Shown here: positions 26,195 through 35,440 of the stretch, piece by piece
Position numbering within the stretch: position 1 is the first letter of the stretch
How the letters are laid out: every line of letters starts with the position of its first letter
Source: Flavobacterium sp. HBTb2-11-1
Lineage (GTDB): Bacteria; Bacteroidota; Bacteroidia; Flavobacteriales; Flavobacteriaceae
DNA length: 64,000 bases
Assembly (NCBI RefSeq): GCF_009826975.1
Contig: NZ_WUMO01000004.1
Span: 310,001-374,000, forward strand
Direction: 5' to 3'
Position numbers and translations under genes: made by a program
The notes under the pieces: generated by a model
Database searches by the model: none
Told to the model about the DNA's origin: nothing
What the model saw: only the letters and a program-made list of their open reading frames with translations

Positions 26195-28867
26195 ATGGAG
26201 TTAATAAATAATTTAGACCTTTTTAAAACTGTTTTTAATGCTGCGCCAAATGGTATTGCAGTTTTAAAACCTTTGCATAGCACTAAAAATACAATCGAAG
26301 ATTTTTCAGTGCTGTTGCTAAATAACTACCTTATAAATTGGATCAATACCGAAGACTACAAGGGAAAGAAATTCAGTAAAGTTTTTTCTAAAATAGAAGG
26401 AAACACGATTCTCGAAAAGTGTATTGAAACCGCAGAAACCGGAATTACAGCCTATTTTGAGCAATGGCATAATGATGAAAGAGGAAAACAGTGCTTGAAA
26501 TTTACTGTTGTTATGCAAGATGATTTATTGGTAATGACAATGGAGGATATTACCGAAAAGAAACATGCCGAAACCGAACTGAATACTGCTTTAATTGATG
26601 CGGAAAAACAAAAAAGGCTTTACAACTCTATAATAAATGGGACTCCCGATTTGGTCTATGTGTTTGATCTCGATTATAAGTTTACTTATGCCAATAAAGC
26701 CTTACTGACAATGTGGGGGAAATCGGCAGAGGATGCAATTGGGCGCGGCCTTCGAGAAAATGGATATGAAGATTGGCATGCCGAAATGCACGAAAGAGAA
26801 ATAGACATTGTAGTTGCTGAAAAAAAATCCATTAGAGGAACTGTTTCTTTTCCGCATGCAGAATTAGGAAGAAGGATTTACGACTATATTTTTGTTCCCG
26901 TTTTTAATGAAGATGGAAAAGTGGAACTTGTAGCAGGAACGACACGAGATATTACGGAAAGCAAACAAGCTGAAGAAAAATTGCAGCAGAGTGAAAACCG
27001 TTTTCGCAAAATGATCCATCAGACACCAGCACCAACTTTAGTGCTAAGAGGAGACGATTTGGTTATTGAGCAGATAAATAAACATATGCTTCAAATGATA
27101 GGCCGTGGTGAAGAAATTATTGGTATGCGATTGATTGATGTGCTGCCGGAACTTGAAGGGCAATATGTGTGGGAACAGGTTTTAAAGGTTTATAATGAAG
27201 GAATTCCTTTTGACCAAAGTGAGGTTCTTGTACCGCACAATCGAACGGGAGAATTAAAAAACTACTATTATAACTTAACCTATCGCCCATTAATTGAAGA
27301 AGATCAGATAACAGGAATGATTCAAGTAGCGGTTGATGTTACCGAACAAGTTGAAGCTCGCCAGAAAATGGAAAAAAGCGAAAACCGTTTTCGAGCTTTG
27401 GTCAACGCTTCATCTGATCTGGTTTACCGAATGGATTCCGATTGGATGGTTATGCATAGCCTTGAAGGAGGAGGAAGGCTTTCTGGAACTGGAGGCCACA
27501 GTGTCAATTGGCTGGATAAATTTGTGCATCCTGGCGATTTGGAGCAGGCGCTTCATCTTATTTCTAAATCAATAGTGGAGAAAAGCATTTTTGAAATGGA
27601 ACACAGAATTATAAAAGAAGATGATTCTGTAAGATGGGTTTTGTCTAGAGTGGTTCCGATATTAGATGAAAAAGAAAAAATCGTAGAATGGTTTGGTGCC
27701 GCTAGCGATATTACTTCACAAAAAGAGCTTCAAAATGTTATTGCAGAAAGCGAAGAGAAATTTAGGCAGCTTGCTGATCTGGTGCCTCAAATTATCTGGA
27801 CTGCGCGCCCTGACGGATTTATAGATTATTATAACAGCAGATGGTATGAGTACATCGGTTTTAGAGAATATGAATTTGGTGATTCCAGTTGGGTTCCAGC
27901 ACTCCATCCTGATGATGTTTATGATGTTTTAAGAACTTGGTACCAAAGCGTTCAAGCGGGTTCTTCTTATCAAATGGAATTTCGTTTAAAAAATGGAAGT
28001 ACGGGAGAATACCACTGGTTTTTAAGCAAAGCACTTCCTATTAGAGATAAAGAAGGCATTATTACCAATTGGTTTGGCACCTGCACCGATATTCATGAAC
28101 AAAAATCGATTACCGAAAAACTTGAAATTTTGGTGGCAGACCGTACTAAGGAACTCCAGCGTTCTAACGATGATTTACAGCAGTTTGCCCATGTGGCTTC
28201 ACATGATTTAAAAGAGCCTGTCAGAAAAATAAAAACATTTGTAAGCCGTTTAGAAGACCATCTTGAAAATCAGCTGGACGAATCGGCAACGAGATATATT
28301 GAAAGAATCCATGTAGCGGCCGACCGCATGTTTACTATGATTGACGGTGTACTTGCCTATTCTAAAATCAATGCCGACTCGCAGAAAGCAACAATAGTTG
28401 ATCTTAACGAAGTCATCAAAAATATAGAAACCGATCTGGAAATTTCACTTCAAAGAACAGGCGGAAATATTTATTATCAAGGACTTCCTGTTATTGAAGG
28501 AGCTTCTGTGCTACTTTATCAATTGTTTTATAATCTGATAAACAATTCGATTAAATTTGCTAAAGAAAATGTTCCGCCGCAGATTGCCATTAATGCAGAA
28601 GAAAAATTTGAAGACGGTAAAAGAATAGCTGTAATTACGGTACGAGACAACGGAATCGGATTTGACCCCGATCAGACGGGACGTATTTTTGAAACTTTTA
28701 CCCGATTAAATTCTAAAGATCGTTATGAAGGAACTGGCTTAGGGTTGTCGCTTTGTAAAAAAATAGCGGAACGTCACGGAGGCAGCATTACAGCAAATGG
28801 AATTGTCGATAAAGGAGCTGTTTTTACAATTATGTTGCCATTTGAACAAAAAGAAAAAGACATTTAA
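26195..28867 (+). CDS. Multi-PAS sensor histidine kinase
   Basis: An 890-residue kinase without clear membrane segments, so probably cytoplasmic. Five PAS-type units are arranged in a row (roughly residues 10-125, 145-262, 268-388, 395-515 and 522-645), several ending in the PAC-like VAGTTRDIT, VAVDVTEQ, GAASDIT and GTCTDIH. A short coiled coil leads to the dimerisation domain, with the phosphorylated H670 in VASHDLKEP. The ATPase domain has LINNSIKFA, DNGIGFDPD and GTGLGLSLCKKI. The start was chosen because it directly precedes the first PAS. The gene is followed after 2 bases by a CheY-like regulator, its evident partner. This layout is like phytochrome-type kinases paired with Rcp1-like regulators, but no chromophore domain is seen. 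The signal is unknown. Confidence 0.93.
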   Translation: MELINNLDLFKTVFNAAPNGIAVLKPLHSTKNTIEDFSVLLLNNYLINWINTEDYKGKKFSKVFSKIEGNTILEKCIETAETGITAYFEQWHNDERGKQCLKFTVVMQDDLLVMTMEDITEKKHAETELNTALIDAEKQKRLYNSIINGTPDLVYVFDLDYKFTYANKALLTMWGKSAEDAIGRGLRENGYEDWHAEMHEREIDIVVAEKKSIRGTVSFPHAELGRRIYDYIFVPVFNEDGKVELVAGTTRDITESKQAEEKLQQSENRFRKMIHQTPAPTLVLRGDDLVIEQINKHMLQMIGRGEEIIGMRLIDVLPELEGQYVWEQVLKVYNEGIPFDQSEVLVPHNRTGELKNYYYNLTYRPLIEEDQITGMIQVAVDVTEQVEARQKMEKSENRFRALVNASSDLVYRMDSDWMVMHSLEGGGRLSGTGGHSVNWLDKFVHPGDLEQALHLISKSIVEKSIFEMEHRIIKEDDSVRWVLSRVVPILDEKEKIVEWFGAASDITSQKELQNVIAESEEKFRQLADLVPQIIWTARPDGFIDYYNSRWYEYIGFREYEFGDSSWVPALHPDDVYDVLRTWYQSVQAGSSYQMEFRLKNGSTGEYHWFLSKALPIRDKEGIITNWFGTCTDIHEQKSITEKLEILVADRTKELQRSNDDLQQFAHVASHDLKEPVRKIKTFVSRLEDHLENQLDESATRYIERIHVAADRMFTMIDGVLAYSKINADSQKATIVDLNEVIKNIETDLEISLQRTGGNIYYQGLPVIEGASVLLYQLFYNLINNSIKFAKENVPPQIAINAEEKFEDGKRIAVITVRDNGIGFDPDQTGRIFETFTRLNSKDRYEGTGLGLSLCKKIAERHGGSITANGIVDKGAVFTIMLPFEQKEKDI

Positions 28868-28869
28868 GC

Positions 28870-29319
28870 ATGAGTAAGAAAATAATTTTATTAGCCGATG
28901 ATGACAGGGACGACGCAGAAATGTTTTGCGAAGCGTTGGCTGATATAGATGAAAGTATTATTTGTCATTGTGCAGAAAATGGGGATCAAGCATTGAAAAT
29001 GCTAAATAGTCATGATAAAACACCTGAAGTTGTCTTTTTGGATTTAAATATGCCTATTATGAATGGATGGGAATGTCTGAAACGATTAAAATCGGAAGAG
29101 CGTTATAAAGATATTCCGGTAATTATGATTTCTACTTCTTCACACAAAAATGATATGGAAGCTGCCGGCAACCTTGGTGCATTCTGTTATTTTGTGAAGC
29201 CAAATAATTTCAACGATCTAAAACAAGTGCTGGGACTGATTACCTCAAATCTTGAAAACGGATTAAAAGAACCTCTTACCAATCTGGAAAAGAACCAATA
29301 CCTGCATCTTTTTCTTTAG
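28870..29319 (+). CDS. CheY-like single-domain response regulator (Rcp1 type)
   Basis: A 149-residue receiver domain without an output domain. The acidic pocket is DDD in LLADDDRDDAEMF, the phosphorylated Asp is D58 in VFLDLNMPIMNG, the switch serine is S88 in VIMIST, and the conserved lysine is K110 in FVKPN. The DDRDD insertion and length match Rcp1-like regulators that pair with PAS or phytochrome kinases. It lies 2 bases after the kinase gene and is clearly co-expressed. With no output domain it must act through protein contact or as a phosphorelay step. The 18262 protein shares its length but lacks the Asp. Confidence 0.93.
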   Translation: MSKKIILLADDDRDDAEMFCEALADIDESIICHCAENGDQALKMLNSHDKTPEVVFLDLNMPIMNGWECLKRLKSEERYKDIPVIMISTSSHKNDMEAAGNLGAFCYFVKPNNFNDLKQVLGLITSNLENGLKEPLTNLEKNQYLHLFL

Positions 29320-29485
29320 AATTTAAAAATACTTTTCAATTGAGATTTTAAAAACGTATGAATTTCTTTTATAAATAAGAATTTCAAAACGATGTATTTG
29401 TGTTTTTTAATTATTTGATTATGAGAACTTTGTTTTCTTCTTAAAAATGCTTTTTCAATTAATTTAAAAAAAATTCAATTTAAAC

Positions 29486-29517
29486 TTGACTAATTCGGTA
29501 GAATTAATATATATTTG
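29486..29517 (+). promoter_or_regulatory. Promoter of the SAM riboswitch transcript
   Basis: TTG (29486-29488) and TATATTTG (29510-29517) match the Bacteroidota -33/-7 pattern at normal spacing. Transcription would begin near 29524, about 20 bases before the first paired base of the riboswitch. Confidence 0.75.
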
Positions 29518-29542
29518 TATCGAAGAAAATTTATAACATGAT

Positions 29543-29641
29543 GCTTATCCAGAAAGACTGAGGGAATAGGCCCAATGAAGTCTTAGCAACCTGTTGCCGA
29601 ATAAGGTGCTAAATCCTTCCGCTACAAGCGGGCAGATAAGA
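29543..29641 (+). ncRNA. SAM-I (S-box) riboswitch
   Basis: The aptamer is closed by CTTATC (29544-29549) with GATAAG (29635-29640). Inside are the conserved SAM-I sequences AGACTGAGGGAA, GGCCCAATGAAGTCTTAGCAA with its kink-turn region split over the P2 arm, and GGTGCTAAATCC between P3 and P4. The P4-like hairpin CCGCTACAAGCGG lies before the closing strand. This RNA binds S-adenosylmethionine and lowers expression of sulfur/methionine genes. Just downstream, AGATTT (29643-29648) can pair with either of two AAATCT copies (29655-29660 or 29679-29684), which may form the switch. The next start codon is that of a 26-codon frame at 29693; the next long gene is at 29884. Confidence 0.93.
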
Positions 29642-29692
29642 AAGATTTCTCCGTAAATCTGTTTAAGATCATCTAACCAAATCTTTATTAAT

Positions 29693-29773
29693 ATGAAAGC
29701 AGAATCTATTTTATACGCAGGTTATGAATTCTTGAATTCCATTTTTGAAGAAAACGTCTTTGCTTTTTTCTAA
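29693..29773 (+). CDS. Possible 26-residue leader peptide after the SAM riboswitch
   Basis: An ATG 52 bases after the aptamer opens a 26-codon frame ending in TAA at 29771-29773. The peptide begins MKAESILYAGYEFLNSIF and ends NVFAFF. It has no signal or known domain and only the initiator Met, with no Cys. A hairpin (GCCAATG 29824-29830, CATTGGC 29839-29845) with a weak T tract follows, so the riboswitch could control only this short frame. It may be a real small protein, a leader peptide or the stump of a lost gene. Confidence that it is translated is low to moderate. Confidence 0.35.
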   Translation: MKAESILYAGYEFLNSIFEENVFAFF

Positions 29774-29883
29774 ATGCTAAAACAATAGTTTATTCCAGAT
29801 TCTCTTTGTAAAATAAAAATACTGCCAATGACTTCTGACATTGGCCTGAAATTCTTTTGTCTAATCTTAAAACTAAATATAAA

Positions 29884-30873
29884 ATGAAAAAAATACTATT
29901 AGGTTTCGCTTTATTTCTTGGGGCTCTTCAAACTCAGGCTCAAGAAAATAATTTACAATTGAAAGGAACGGTCGCCGATACTGTTGCGCAATACGTGTAC
30001 TTACAGAAGTTTCACAATAAGATGTTTACCACTATTGATTCGGCAAAAGTAAAAGACGGAAATTTTAGTTTTAAAACAAAAGTAAAAACGCCAGATTTAT
30101 ACGGGTTAAGCGTGAATACAGAAAGTTCGCCCTTGTATATTTTTCTTGAAAAAAATCCGATTACAGTAAAATTGAGTCCGAAGAAATATTATACTGCTTC
30201 TGTGGTAGAAGGTTCGGCTTCTCAGGATTTGTTTGAAGCGTATAAAAAGAGCAAAGATGTGGAAATCACTAAATTCATAACAGAAAATCCAAAATCAATT
30301 GTTTCTGCTTATGTATTGTACAGAAACTGGTCTTATAGATTAACCCCTGAACAGATTACACAGAATATTGCTTTGCTGGATAAAAGTCTTCAGGGCACCA
30401 CTTACGTGAAAGAATTAAAAGAGCTTGCTATTGTTTTAGACGGATTAGCGGTAGGTAAAAAAGCCCCAGACTTTACAGCCAACGATCCAGAAGGAAAACC
30501 AGTCCGTCTTTATGATAACTTAAAAGGTTACACTTTGATTGATTTTTGGGCCTCATGGTGCGGACCTTGCCGAAGAGAGAATCCGAATATTGTAGCGGCG
30601 TATAAAGAATTTCATGATAAAGGATTCAATATTGTGGCAATCTCTCTGGATAAAAAGAAGGAAAATTGGATCAAAGGAATTAAGGACGATAATCTAACAT
30701 GGACACATGTATCTGATTTGCTTTTCTGGAATAGTGCAGTTGCGAAATTATATGGTGTTAGAGCCATTCCAGGAAATTATTTGGTGGATCCAAAAGGAAT
30801 AATAGTGGCAAAAAATCTATACGGACAAGAGCTGCAATCTACATTGAAAAGACTTTTAGAAAATAAAATCTAA
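29884..30873 (+). CDS. TlpA/ResA-like periplasmic thiol-disulfide protein with DUF4369 domain
   Basis: A 329-residue exported protein from the ATG at 29884, where the signal peptide MKKILLGFALFLGALQTQAQ begins; an earlier in-frame ATG at 29857 adds nine polar residues. The N-terminal part (about residues 25-120) is DUF4369-like beta structure. Residues about 190-329 are a thioredoxin fold of the AhpC/TlpA type with the redox motif WCGPC (C226, C229) and the cis-proline segment VRAIPGNYLVD. It should reduce or oxidise disulfides of envelope proteins. It lies 240 bases after the SAM riboswitch and 102 bases before a class V aminotransferase. Whether the riboswitch controls it depends on the weak hairpin between them. 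Confidence 0.9.
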   Translation: MKKILLGFALFLGALQTQAQENNLQLKGTVADTVAQYVYLQKFHNKMFTTIDSAKVKDGNFSFKTKVKTPDLYGLSVNTESSPLYIFLEKNPITVKLSPKKYYTASVVEGSASQDLFEAYKKSKDVEITKFITENPKSIVSAYVLYRNWSYRLTPEQITQNIALLDKSLQGTTYVKELKELAIVLDGLAVGKKAPDFTANDPEGKPVRLYDNLKGYTLIDFWASWCGPCRRENPNIVAAYKEFHDKGFNIVAISLDKKKENWIKGIKDDNLTWTHVSDLLFWNSAVAKLYGVRAIPGNYLVDPKGIIVAKNLYGQELQSTLKRLLENKI

Positions 30874-30975
30874 GAAAAAAAAGCACAATCTTGTCATTTC
30901 TCGTTCATAGAAATGACAAAAGGAAGAATAAAACAAATTCAAATACAATATTAGTTAATTTAAAATGACAAGGAT

Positions 30976-32448
30976 ATGAATGCTATTGAGCCAACAACAA
31001 AACCAACAGAACCTGAATGTTACTTTTCTAAATTTAGAGAAAATACGGTAGGAATTGACCATACTTTCGAATCGGTTTACGGAGAACAAAATCTAGTTTA
31101 TGCAGACTGGGTTGCCAGCGGAAGATTATACGCGCCGATCGAAGAGATCATGCTCAATAAAATTGGTCCCATGATTGCCAATACGCATTCACTTTCAAGT
31201 CAGACAGGAAAAACGTCTACTTACGCTTATCAGCATGCGAGAGATATCATTAAAAAATCGGTTAATGCCAATGAATCTGATGTCTTGGTAACAACAGGAA
31301 GCGGTATGACGGCAGCTTTATCGAAACTGCAGCGTATCATGGCGCTTCGAACAAAGTCAGAAGAAGATAAGCCTGTCGTTTTCATTACACACATGGAGCA
31401 CCATTCCAATCAGGTTTCTTGGTATGAAACGAATGCAGAAGTGGTTATTTTGCCACCTGATGAGAATAACTTAGTTGATCCTAACGCTCTTGTAGAAGCC
31501 CTTGCAAAATATGAAGATAGAAGCTTAAAAATCGGTTCGTTTACGACTTGTTCGAATGTTACAGGAATTATTACGCCTTATCATGAATTGGCCAAAATCA
31601 TGCATCAAAACGGCGGACTTTGTTTTGTAGATTTTGCCGCTTCGGCACCGTATGTCAAAATTGACATGCATCCAGAAGATCCAGAAGAACAGTTGGATGC
31701 TATTTTCTTTTCTCCGCATAAATTTTTAGGCGGTCCTGGAACTTGCGGTATTCTAGTTTTTAATGAAAAATTATACCAATCTGATTTTCCTGATAATCCA
31801 GGTGGAGGAAACGTGAAATGGACCAATCCGTTAGGAAAATATTGTTACAGCGATGTGATAGAAGTAAGAGAAGATGGCGGAACTCCTGGATTTCTGCAGG
31901 TTATTAGAACAGCATTGGCTTTAGAATTGAAAGAGCAAATGGGAGTGGAGAACATCAAAAAAAGAGAAAAAGAATTGCTTGACCTTTGTTTTTCGAGACT
32001 TCAAAAAATACGACGCTTGTCTATTTTAGGAGATTTAAGCACTGAGCGAATTGGTTGTGTATCGTTTGTAATTGAAGATATTCACTACAATCTGATTGTA
32101 AGACTTTTAAACGACCGTTTCGGAATTCAGGTTCGCGGTGGCTGGTCGTGTGCCAGTACTTATGCGCATTATTTGTTTAATATCAACGAAAAGAAATCAG
32201 CAGAGATTACAAATGAGTTATTACAGCGAAATCAGACCAATAAACCGGGTTGGGTTCGTTTATCATTGCATCCGACTACGAGTAATGAAGAGCTTTTTTA
32301 TATCTGTGATGCGATTGAAAAAGTGGCTCTGAATTATAAAAAGTGGAAAAAAGATTATGTATATAATTCGGTTTCAAATGAATTTGAAAATCCCGAAATT
32401 AAAGATACCATCGCAAGAGAAGTAAACGAATGGTTTAAGTTAGAGTAG
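30976..32448 (+). CDS. Class V aminotransferase, cysteine-desulfurase-like
   Basis: A 490-residue PLP enzyme of the class V fold, related to SufS/NifS-type desulfurases and selenocysteine lyases. EHHSNQVSW matches the motif around the active-site His, FVDFAASAPYVKIDMH carries the PLP-contacting Asp, and K249 in FFSPHKFLGG is the Schiff-base lysine. GGWSCASTYAH near residue 390 contains a Cys close to where desulfurases hold the catalytic Cys, so sulfur chemistry is possible but unproven. It is longer than SufS (about 410). No SufE, IscU or SufBCD gene adjoins it. It lies downstream of a SAM riboswitch and a TlpA-like gene, which gives weak support for a sulfur role. A palindromic hairpin follows. 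Confidence 0.85.
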   Translation: MNAIEPTTKPTEPECYFSKFRENTVGIDHTFESVYGEQNLVYADWVASGRLYAPIEEIMLNKIGPMIANTHSLSSQTGKTSTYAYQHARDIIKKSVNANESDVLVTTGSGMTAALSKLQRIMALRTKSEEDKPVVFITHMEHHSNQVSWYETNAEVVILPPDENNLVDPNALVEALAKYEDRSLKIGSFTTCSNVTGIITPYHELAKIMHQNGGLCFVDFAASAPYVKIDMHPEDPEEQLDAIFFSPHKFLGGPGTCGILVFNEKLYQSDFPDNPGGGNVKWTNPLGKYCYSDVIEVREDGGTPGFLQVIRTALALELKEQMGVENIKKREKELLDLCFSRLQKIRRLSILGDLSTERIGCVSFVIEDIHYNLIVRLLNDRFGIQVRGGWSCASTYAHYLFNINEKKSAEITNELLQRNQTNKPGWVRLSLHPTTSNEELFYICDAIEKVALNYKKWKKDYVYNSVSNEFENPEIKDTIAREVNEWFKLE

Positions 32449-32456
32449 TTAGTAGT

Positions 32457-32491
32457 AAACCTAACAGGTTTTCAAAACCTGTTAGGTTTTT
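32457..32491. terminator. Hairpin of the dispersed palindrome, copy 3
   Basis: AAACCTAACAGGTTTT (32457-32472) and AAAACCTGTTAGGTTT (32474-32489) are exact complements. The core is identical to copies at 8053 and 10013. It is followed by further T residues and lies 9 bases after the stop at 32448. Confidence 0.7.
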
Positions 32492-32729
32492 AGTATATAA
32501 GTCCAGATCCGTTCGATAAAATTTGGAAATGATAGTCCTAAAAAGAGAGCAACATGGGCCAATGCACTAAACTCAAACTTTTTTATGATATCATTATTAT
32601 TTCTGGCAAAATTTATCTTATTCTACGTGAAGAGTACACTTTCGCCATCATTCAATAGTCTATTTTAATAGATGCCGTAAAACAGAAAATAATATTTATA
32701 CGCCGATAACTATATTTTGATTTCTTTCT

Positions 32730-32768
32730 AAAATTGCAATGATCTATCTGATTGTTGCAATTTTTTTT
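32730..32768 (+). terminator. Second hairpin with T8 tract in the 32449-33017 gap
   Basis: AAAATTGCAA (32730-32739) pairs with TTGCAATTTT (32755-32764) and runs into eight T. It would stop any transcript passing the palindrome at 32457. Between 32496 and 32729 only a 34-codon frame (32554-32658) was seen, with no support as a gene. Confidence 0.6.
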
Positions 32769-32794
32769 GCTTTAAAATAAGCCTTAAAGCCTTA

Positions 32795-32902
32795 AAAATT
32801 GTTCCAATTTATAAAATGGAACAATTTTGAGTGTTTGTTCTTTAAAGTGTTGAATAATAATTGTTTAAATTTATATCAGAATAATTATTGCAAAAGAACA
32901 AT
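32795..32902. promoter_or_regulatory. Nested GTTC/GAAC inverted repeats before the efflux operon
   Basis: AAAATTGTTCCA (32795-32806) is an exact inverted match to TGGAACAATTTT (32817-32828). A second pair, TTGTTCTTT (32835-32843) and AAAGAACAA (32893-32901), lies just downstream. The shared half-site TTGTTC suggests a dimeric repressor operator. No regulator gene is adjacent, so the binding protein is unknown. Confidence 0.45.
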
Positions 32903-33017
32903 TTCAGATTTTACGCCGTGACTTTTTTATAGAAAGATTTCAAGTTTTACCGAAAGGTTTCTTGAAGAATATTGATTACAAATTCCCAAAAATTAAAAAT
33001 TAAATCAATATAATCGG

Positions 33018-34361
33018 ATGTGTTATTGGCAATTTAGAGTTTTAAATTTAAAACATTTGACTCTTGTCTTATTGTGCTGCTGTAACTTCAATTTTGCGCA
33101 GCAGGATACCAGCAGTCTTGCATCTGCAAAAAAAATAAGACTCGACGAAGCAATTTTATTAGGCATTAAAAATAACCGGCAATTAAAACTGGCAAATGCT
33201 GATTTGGCTATTGCTAACGAAAATGTCGGTCAGGCAAAAATTGCAAAAGCGCCAAGAATAAGCTTAAACGGCGGATACAATTATATCGGAGATCCTAAAC
33301 TCTATGAAGGGTTTTATGCCAGAAATGTCACCGTAGATTATTACGATCATCAGGCTTTTGCCAATATTATTTCTTCACTTCCAATTTACGCTGGAAATGC
33401 CATTAATACCAGAATTAATCAGCAGGAATTAATCAGTGAAATGCAGGAATCTGCTGTAAAAATGACCGAAGCCGACGTTAAAAATGCCATTACAGAACAA
33501 TATTTCACGCTCGAGAAACTGTACCGCCAAATTGAGGTTACGAAACAGAATATTATCAATACCGATATTCGAATAAATCAGTTGAAATCGCGTGTAAAAA
33601 ACGGTCAGAATCTGACAAGTGATCTTTTGAGAACCGAGTTGCAGCAGTCTAATTTTAAGGTTTCGGTTTTTAGAAGCACCAATACCATTCAGCTCATCAG
33701 CAATTATTTGGATATCTTAATCGGTTTTCCAACCAATACGATTCTGAAACCCGAAGTGACAGAAAGTATGATTCCGACAGAAAACATGAACCTGCAGGAA
33801 AGTTTAGATGAAGCTTTTCAAAACAGAGAAGAAATAAAACGGGCAGGAATACGAATCAAGTTATCTGAATCTTCACTGAGTTTAACCAAAAGCGGATTTA
33901 AACCCAATTTAAATGCAAATCTTATTCTGAATACAGAATATCCGGCGCAATGGCCCAATTATGTAAACATTCTCAATTACTGGGCGGCAGGACTTTCTTT
34001 AAACTGGGATATTTCGAGTTTTTATAATTTGAAACATCGTATAAGTGGTGACAAACTGGAAATTGATAAAAGTAATATCGCTCTGGAAGTCACCAAAGAT
34101 CAGATTACGACAGAAGTAAAAAATGCATTCGTAAGATATGCTGAAAGCAAAGAGAATATCAAAACCTACAAAAAAGATGTTGAGCTGTCGATGAGCAATT
34201 ATAAAATTGTAAAAAGCCGATATGATAACGATTTTGCATTAATCAGCGAGATTGTAGATGCAGAATTACAGCTAAATAACTCCAGAATTTCACTTGTAAA
34301 CGCCAATTTAGATTTAATCATTCAATATTACTCACTTCAATATGCAATGGGCAAACTTTAA
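33018..34361 (+). CDS. TolC-family outer-membrane efflux protein
   Basis: A 447-residue outer-membrane channel of the TolC/OEP family. A signal peptide covers about residues 1-28 (LTLVLLCCCNFNFA). Two related halves of long alpha-helical coiled coil are visible, for example EAILLGIKNNRQLKLANADLA in the first and a matching helix near residue 270, with short beta segments between. It forms the exit duct of a tripartite pump with the adaptor at 34373 and the MFS pump at 35441, which follow with gaps of 11 and 3 bases. Inverted repeats upstream suggest repressor control. The family is certain; the exported compound is not known. Confidence 0.92.
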   Translation: MCYWQFRVLNLKHLTLVLLCCCNFNFAQQDTSSLASAKKIRLDEAILLGIKNNRQLKLANADLAIANENVGQAKIAKAPRISLNGGYNYIGDPKLYEGFYARNVTVDYYDHQAFANIISSLPIYAGNAINTRINQQELISEMQESAVKMTEADVKNAITEQYFTLEKLYRQIEVTKQNIINTDIRINQLKSRVKNGQNLTSDLLRTELQQSNFKVSVFRSTNTIQLISNYLDILIGFPTNTILKPEVTESMIPTENMNLQESLDEAFQNREEIKRAGIRIKLSESSLSLTKSGFKPNLNANLILNTEYPAQWPNYVNILNYWAAGLSLNWDISSFYNLKHRISGDKLEIDKSNIALEVTKDQITTEVKNAFVRYAESKENIKTYKKDVELSMSNYKIVKSRYDNDFALISEIVDAELQLNNSRISLVNANLDLIIQYYSLQYAMGKL

Positions 34362-34372
34362 AATTTCTTGTT

Positions 34373-35437
34373 ATGAGCGAAGCAGATACACAAAAAGAGG
34401 CAGTTCAGAAAAGTGAAAAAAAGAGAAACAGCATTCTCACTGTCCTTTCTTTTGTTTTTTTAATTGCAGGAGGAGTGTGGATTTTAAGTTTATTCTTTGA
34501 TTTCAGCTCTTATGAAACTACAAATAATGCTCAGGTAGAAGCTTACATCAATAATGTTGCGGCAAGAGCAACTGGCCATATAAAAGAAATCCGTTTTGAA
34601 GCCAATCAGCAGGTGTATAAAGGCGATACATTGGTTGTTTTAGACGATTCAGAATATATCATCAAAGTCAAACAAGCAGAAGCTGATTTGGCTATAGCCG
34701 AAGGAAATCTGCATTCGCTACAGCAAAATATAACCACTTCGATTTCTAATCAGGCTTCTGGAAAAGAAAAGCTGGCGGGAGATTTGGCGAGTTTAGAAAA
34801 AGCACAAAAAGATTATCAGCGTTTCAAGAATATGTATGCCGATTCGGCTGTGACGAGAAATCAATATGATCAGGTTATTTCCAAATTAAAATCGGAAGAA
34901 GCTTATGTAAAGGCTGGCAGAAAAGGTCTAGATGCCAGCAGTTCGATTACCAAACAAAGTTCGATTAATCTTGAAGCTGCCACAGCAACCGTTGCGAGAA
35001 AGAAAGCAGATCTTGATGCAGCAAAATTGCAGCTGTCTTATACGGTTATATTGGCTCCCGCTGATGGTTTTGTTGGCGAACGAAATTTGTCTATTGGCGA
35101 ATTAATCAATGCCAATCAAACCATTGCGACAATCGTACTGACTGAAAAATTATGGATTTCAGCGAATTTTAAAGAAACTCAAATCGAAAAAATAAAGCAA
35201 GGACAAGAAGTGACCATTACAATTGATGCCTTAGACGGAAAAGAATTTAAAGGAAAAGTTGCTGGTTTTTCTCCAGCCACAGGAGCCAAATTCTCTATGG
35301 TTGAACCCGATAATTCGACTGGAAATTTTGTGAAAATCACACAGCGTATTCCAGTGAAAATTGAATTTGAAACTCTAACAAAAGAGCTTCAGGAAGTAAG
35401 ACCAGGAATGAATGTAACAGTTGAAGTAAAAAAATAA
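34373..35437 (+). CDS. HlyD/EmrA-type membrane fusion protein
   Basis: This 354-residue adaptor links the inner-membrane pump to the TolC channel. One membrane helix lies near residues 23-43 (ILTVLSFVFLIAGGVWILSLFF), with a short cytoplasmic N-terminus as in EmrA. The biotinyl-lipoyl-like half-motifs follow (TGHIKEIRFEANQQVYKGD and LAPADGFVGERNLSIGELI), separated by a helical hairpin of about 110 residues. The C-terminal beta-barrel contains SANFKETQIEKIKQGQ and VRPGMNVTVEVKK. It lies in the middle of the operon, 11 bases after the channel gene and 3 before the MFS gene. This is the EmrA role. Confidence 0.93.
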   Translation: MSEADTQKEAVQKSEKKRNSILTVLSFVFLIAGGVWILSLFFDFSSYETTNNAQVEAYINNVAARATGHIKEIRFEANQQVYKGDTLVVLDDSEYIIKVKQAEADLAIAEGNLHSLQQNITTSISNQASGKEKLAGDLASLEKAQKDYQRFKNMYADSAVTRNQYDQVISKLKSEEAYVKAGRKGLDASSSITKQSSINLEAATATVARKKADLDAAKLQLSYTVILAPADGFVGERNLSIGELINANQTIATIVLTEKLWISANFKETQIEKIKQGQEVTITIDALDGKEFKGKVAGFSPATGAKFSMVEPDNSTGNFVKITQRIPVKIEFETLTKELQEVRPGMNVTVEVKK

Positions 35438-35440
35438 GAG

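Noticed and set aside
32554..32658. 34-codon frame before the efflux operon
   Set aside because: It has an acceptable upstream purine stretch, but no promoter, domain or signal; chance is more likely.
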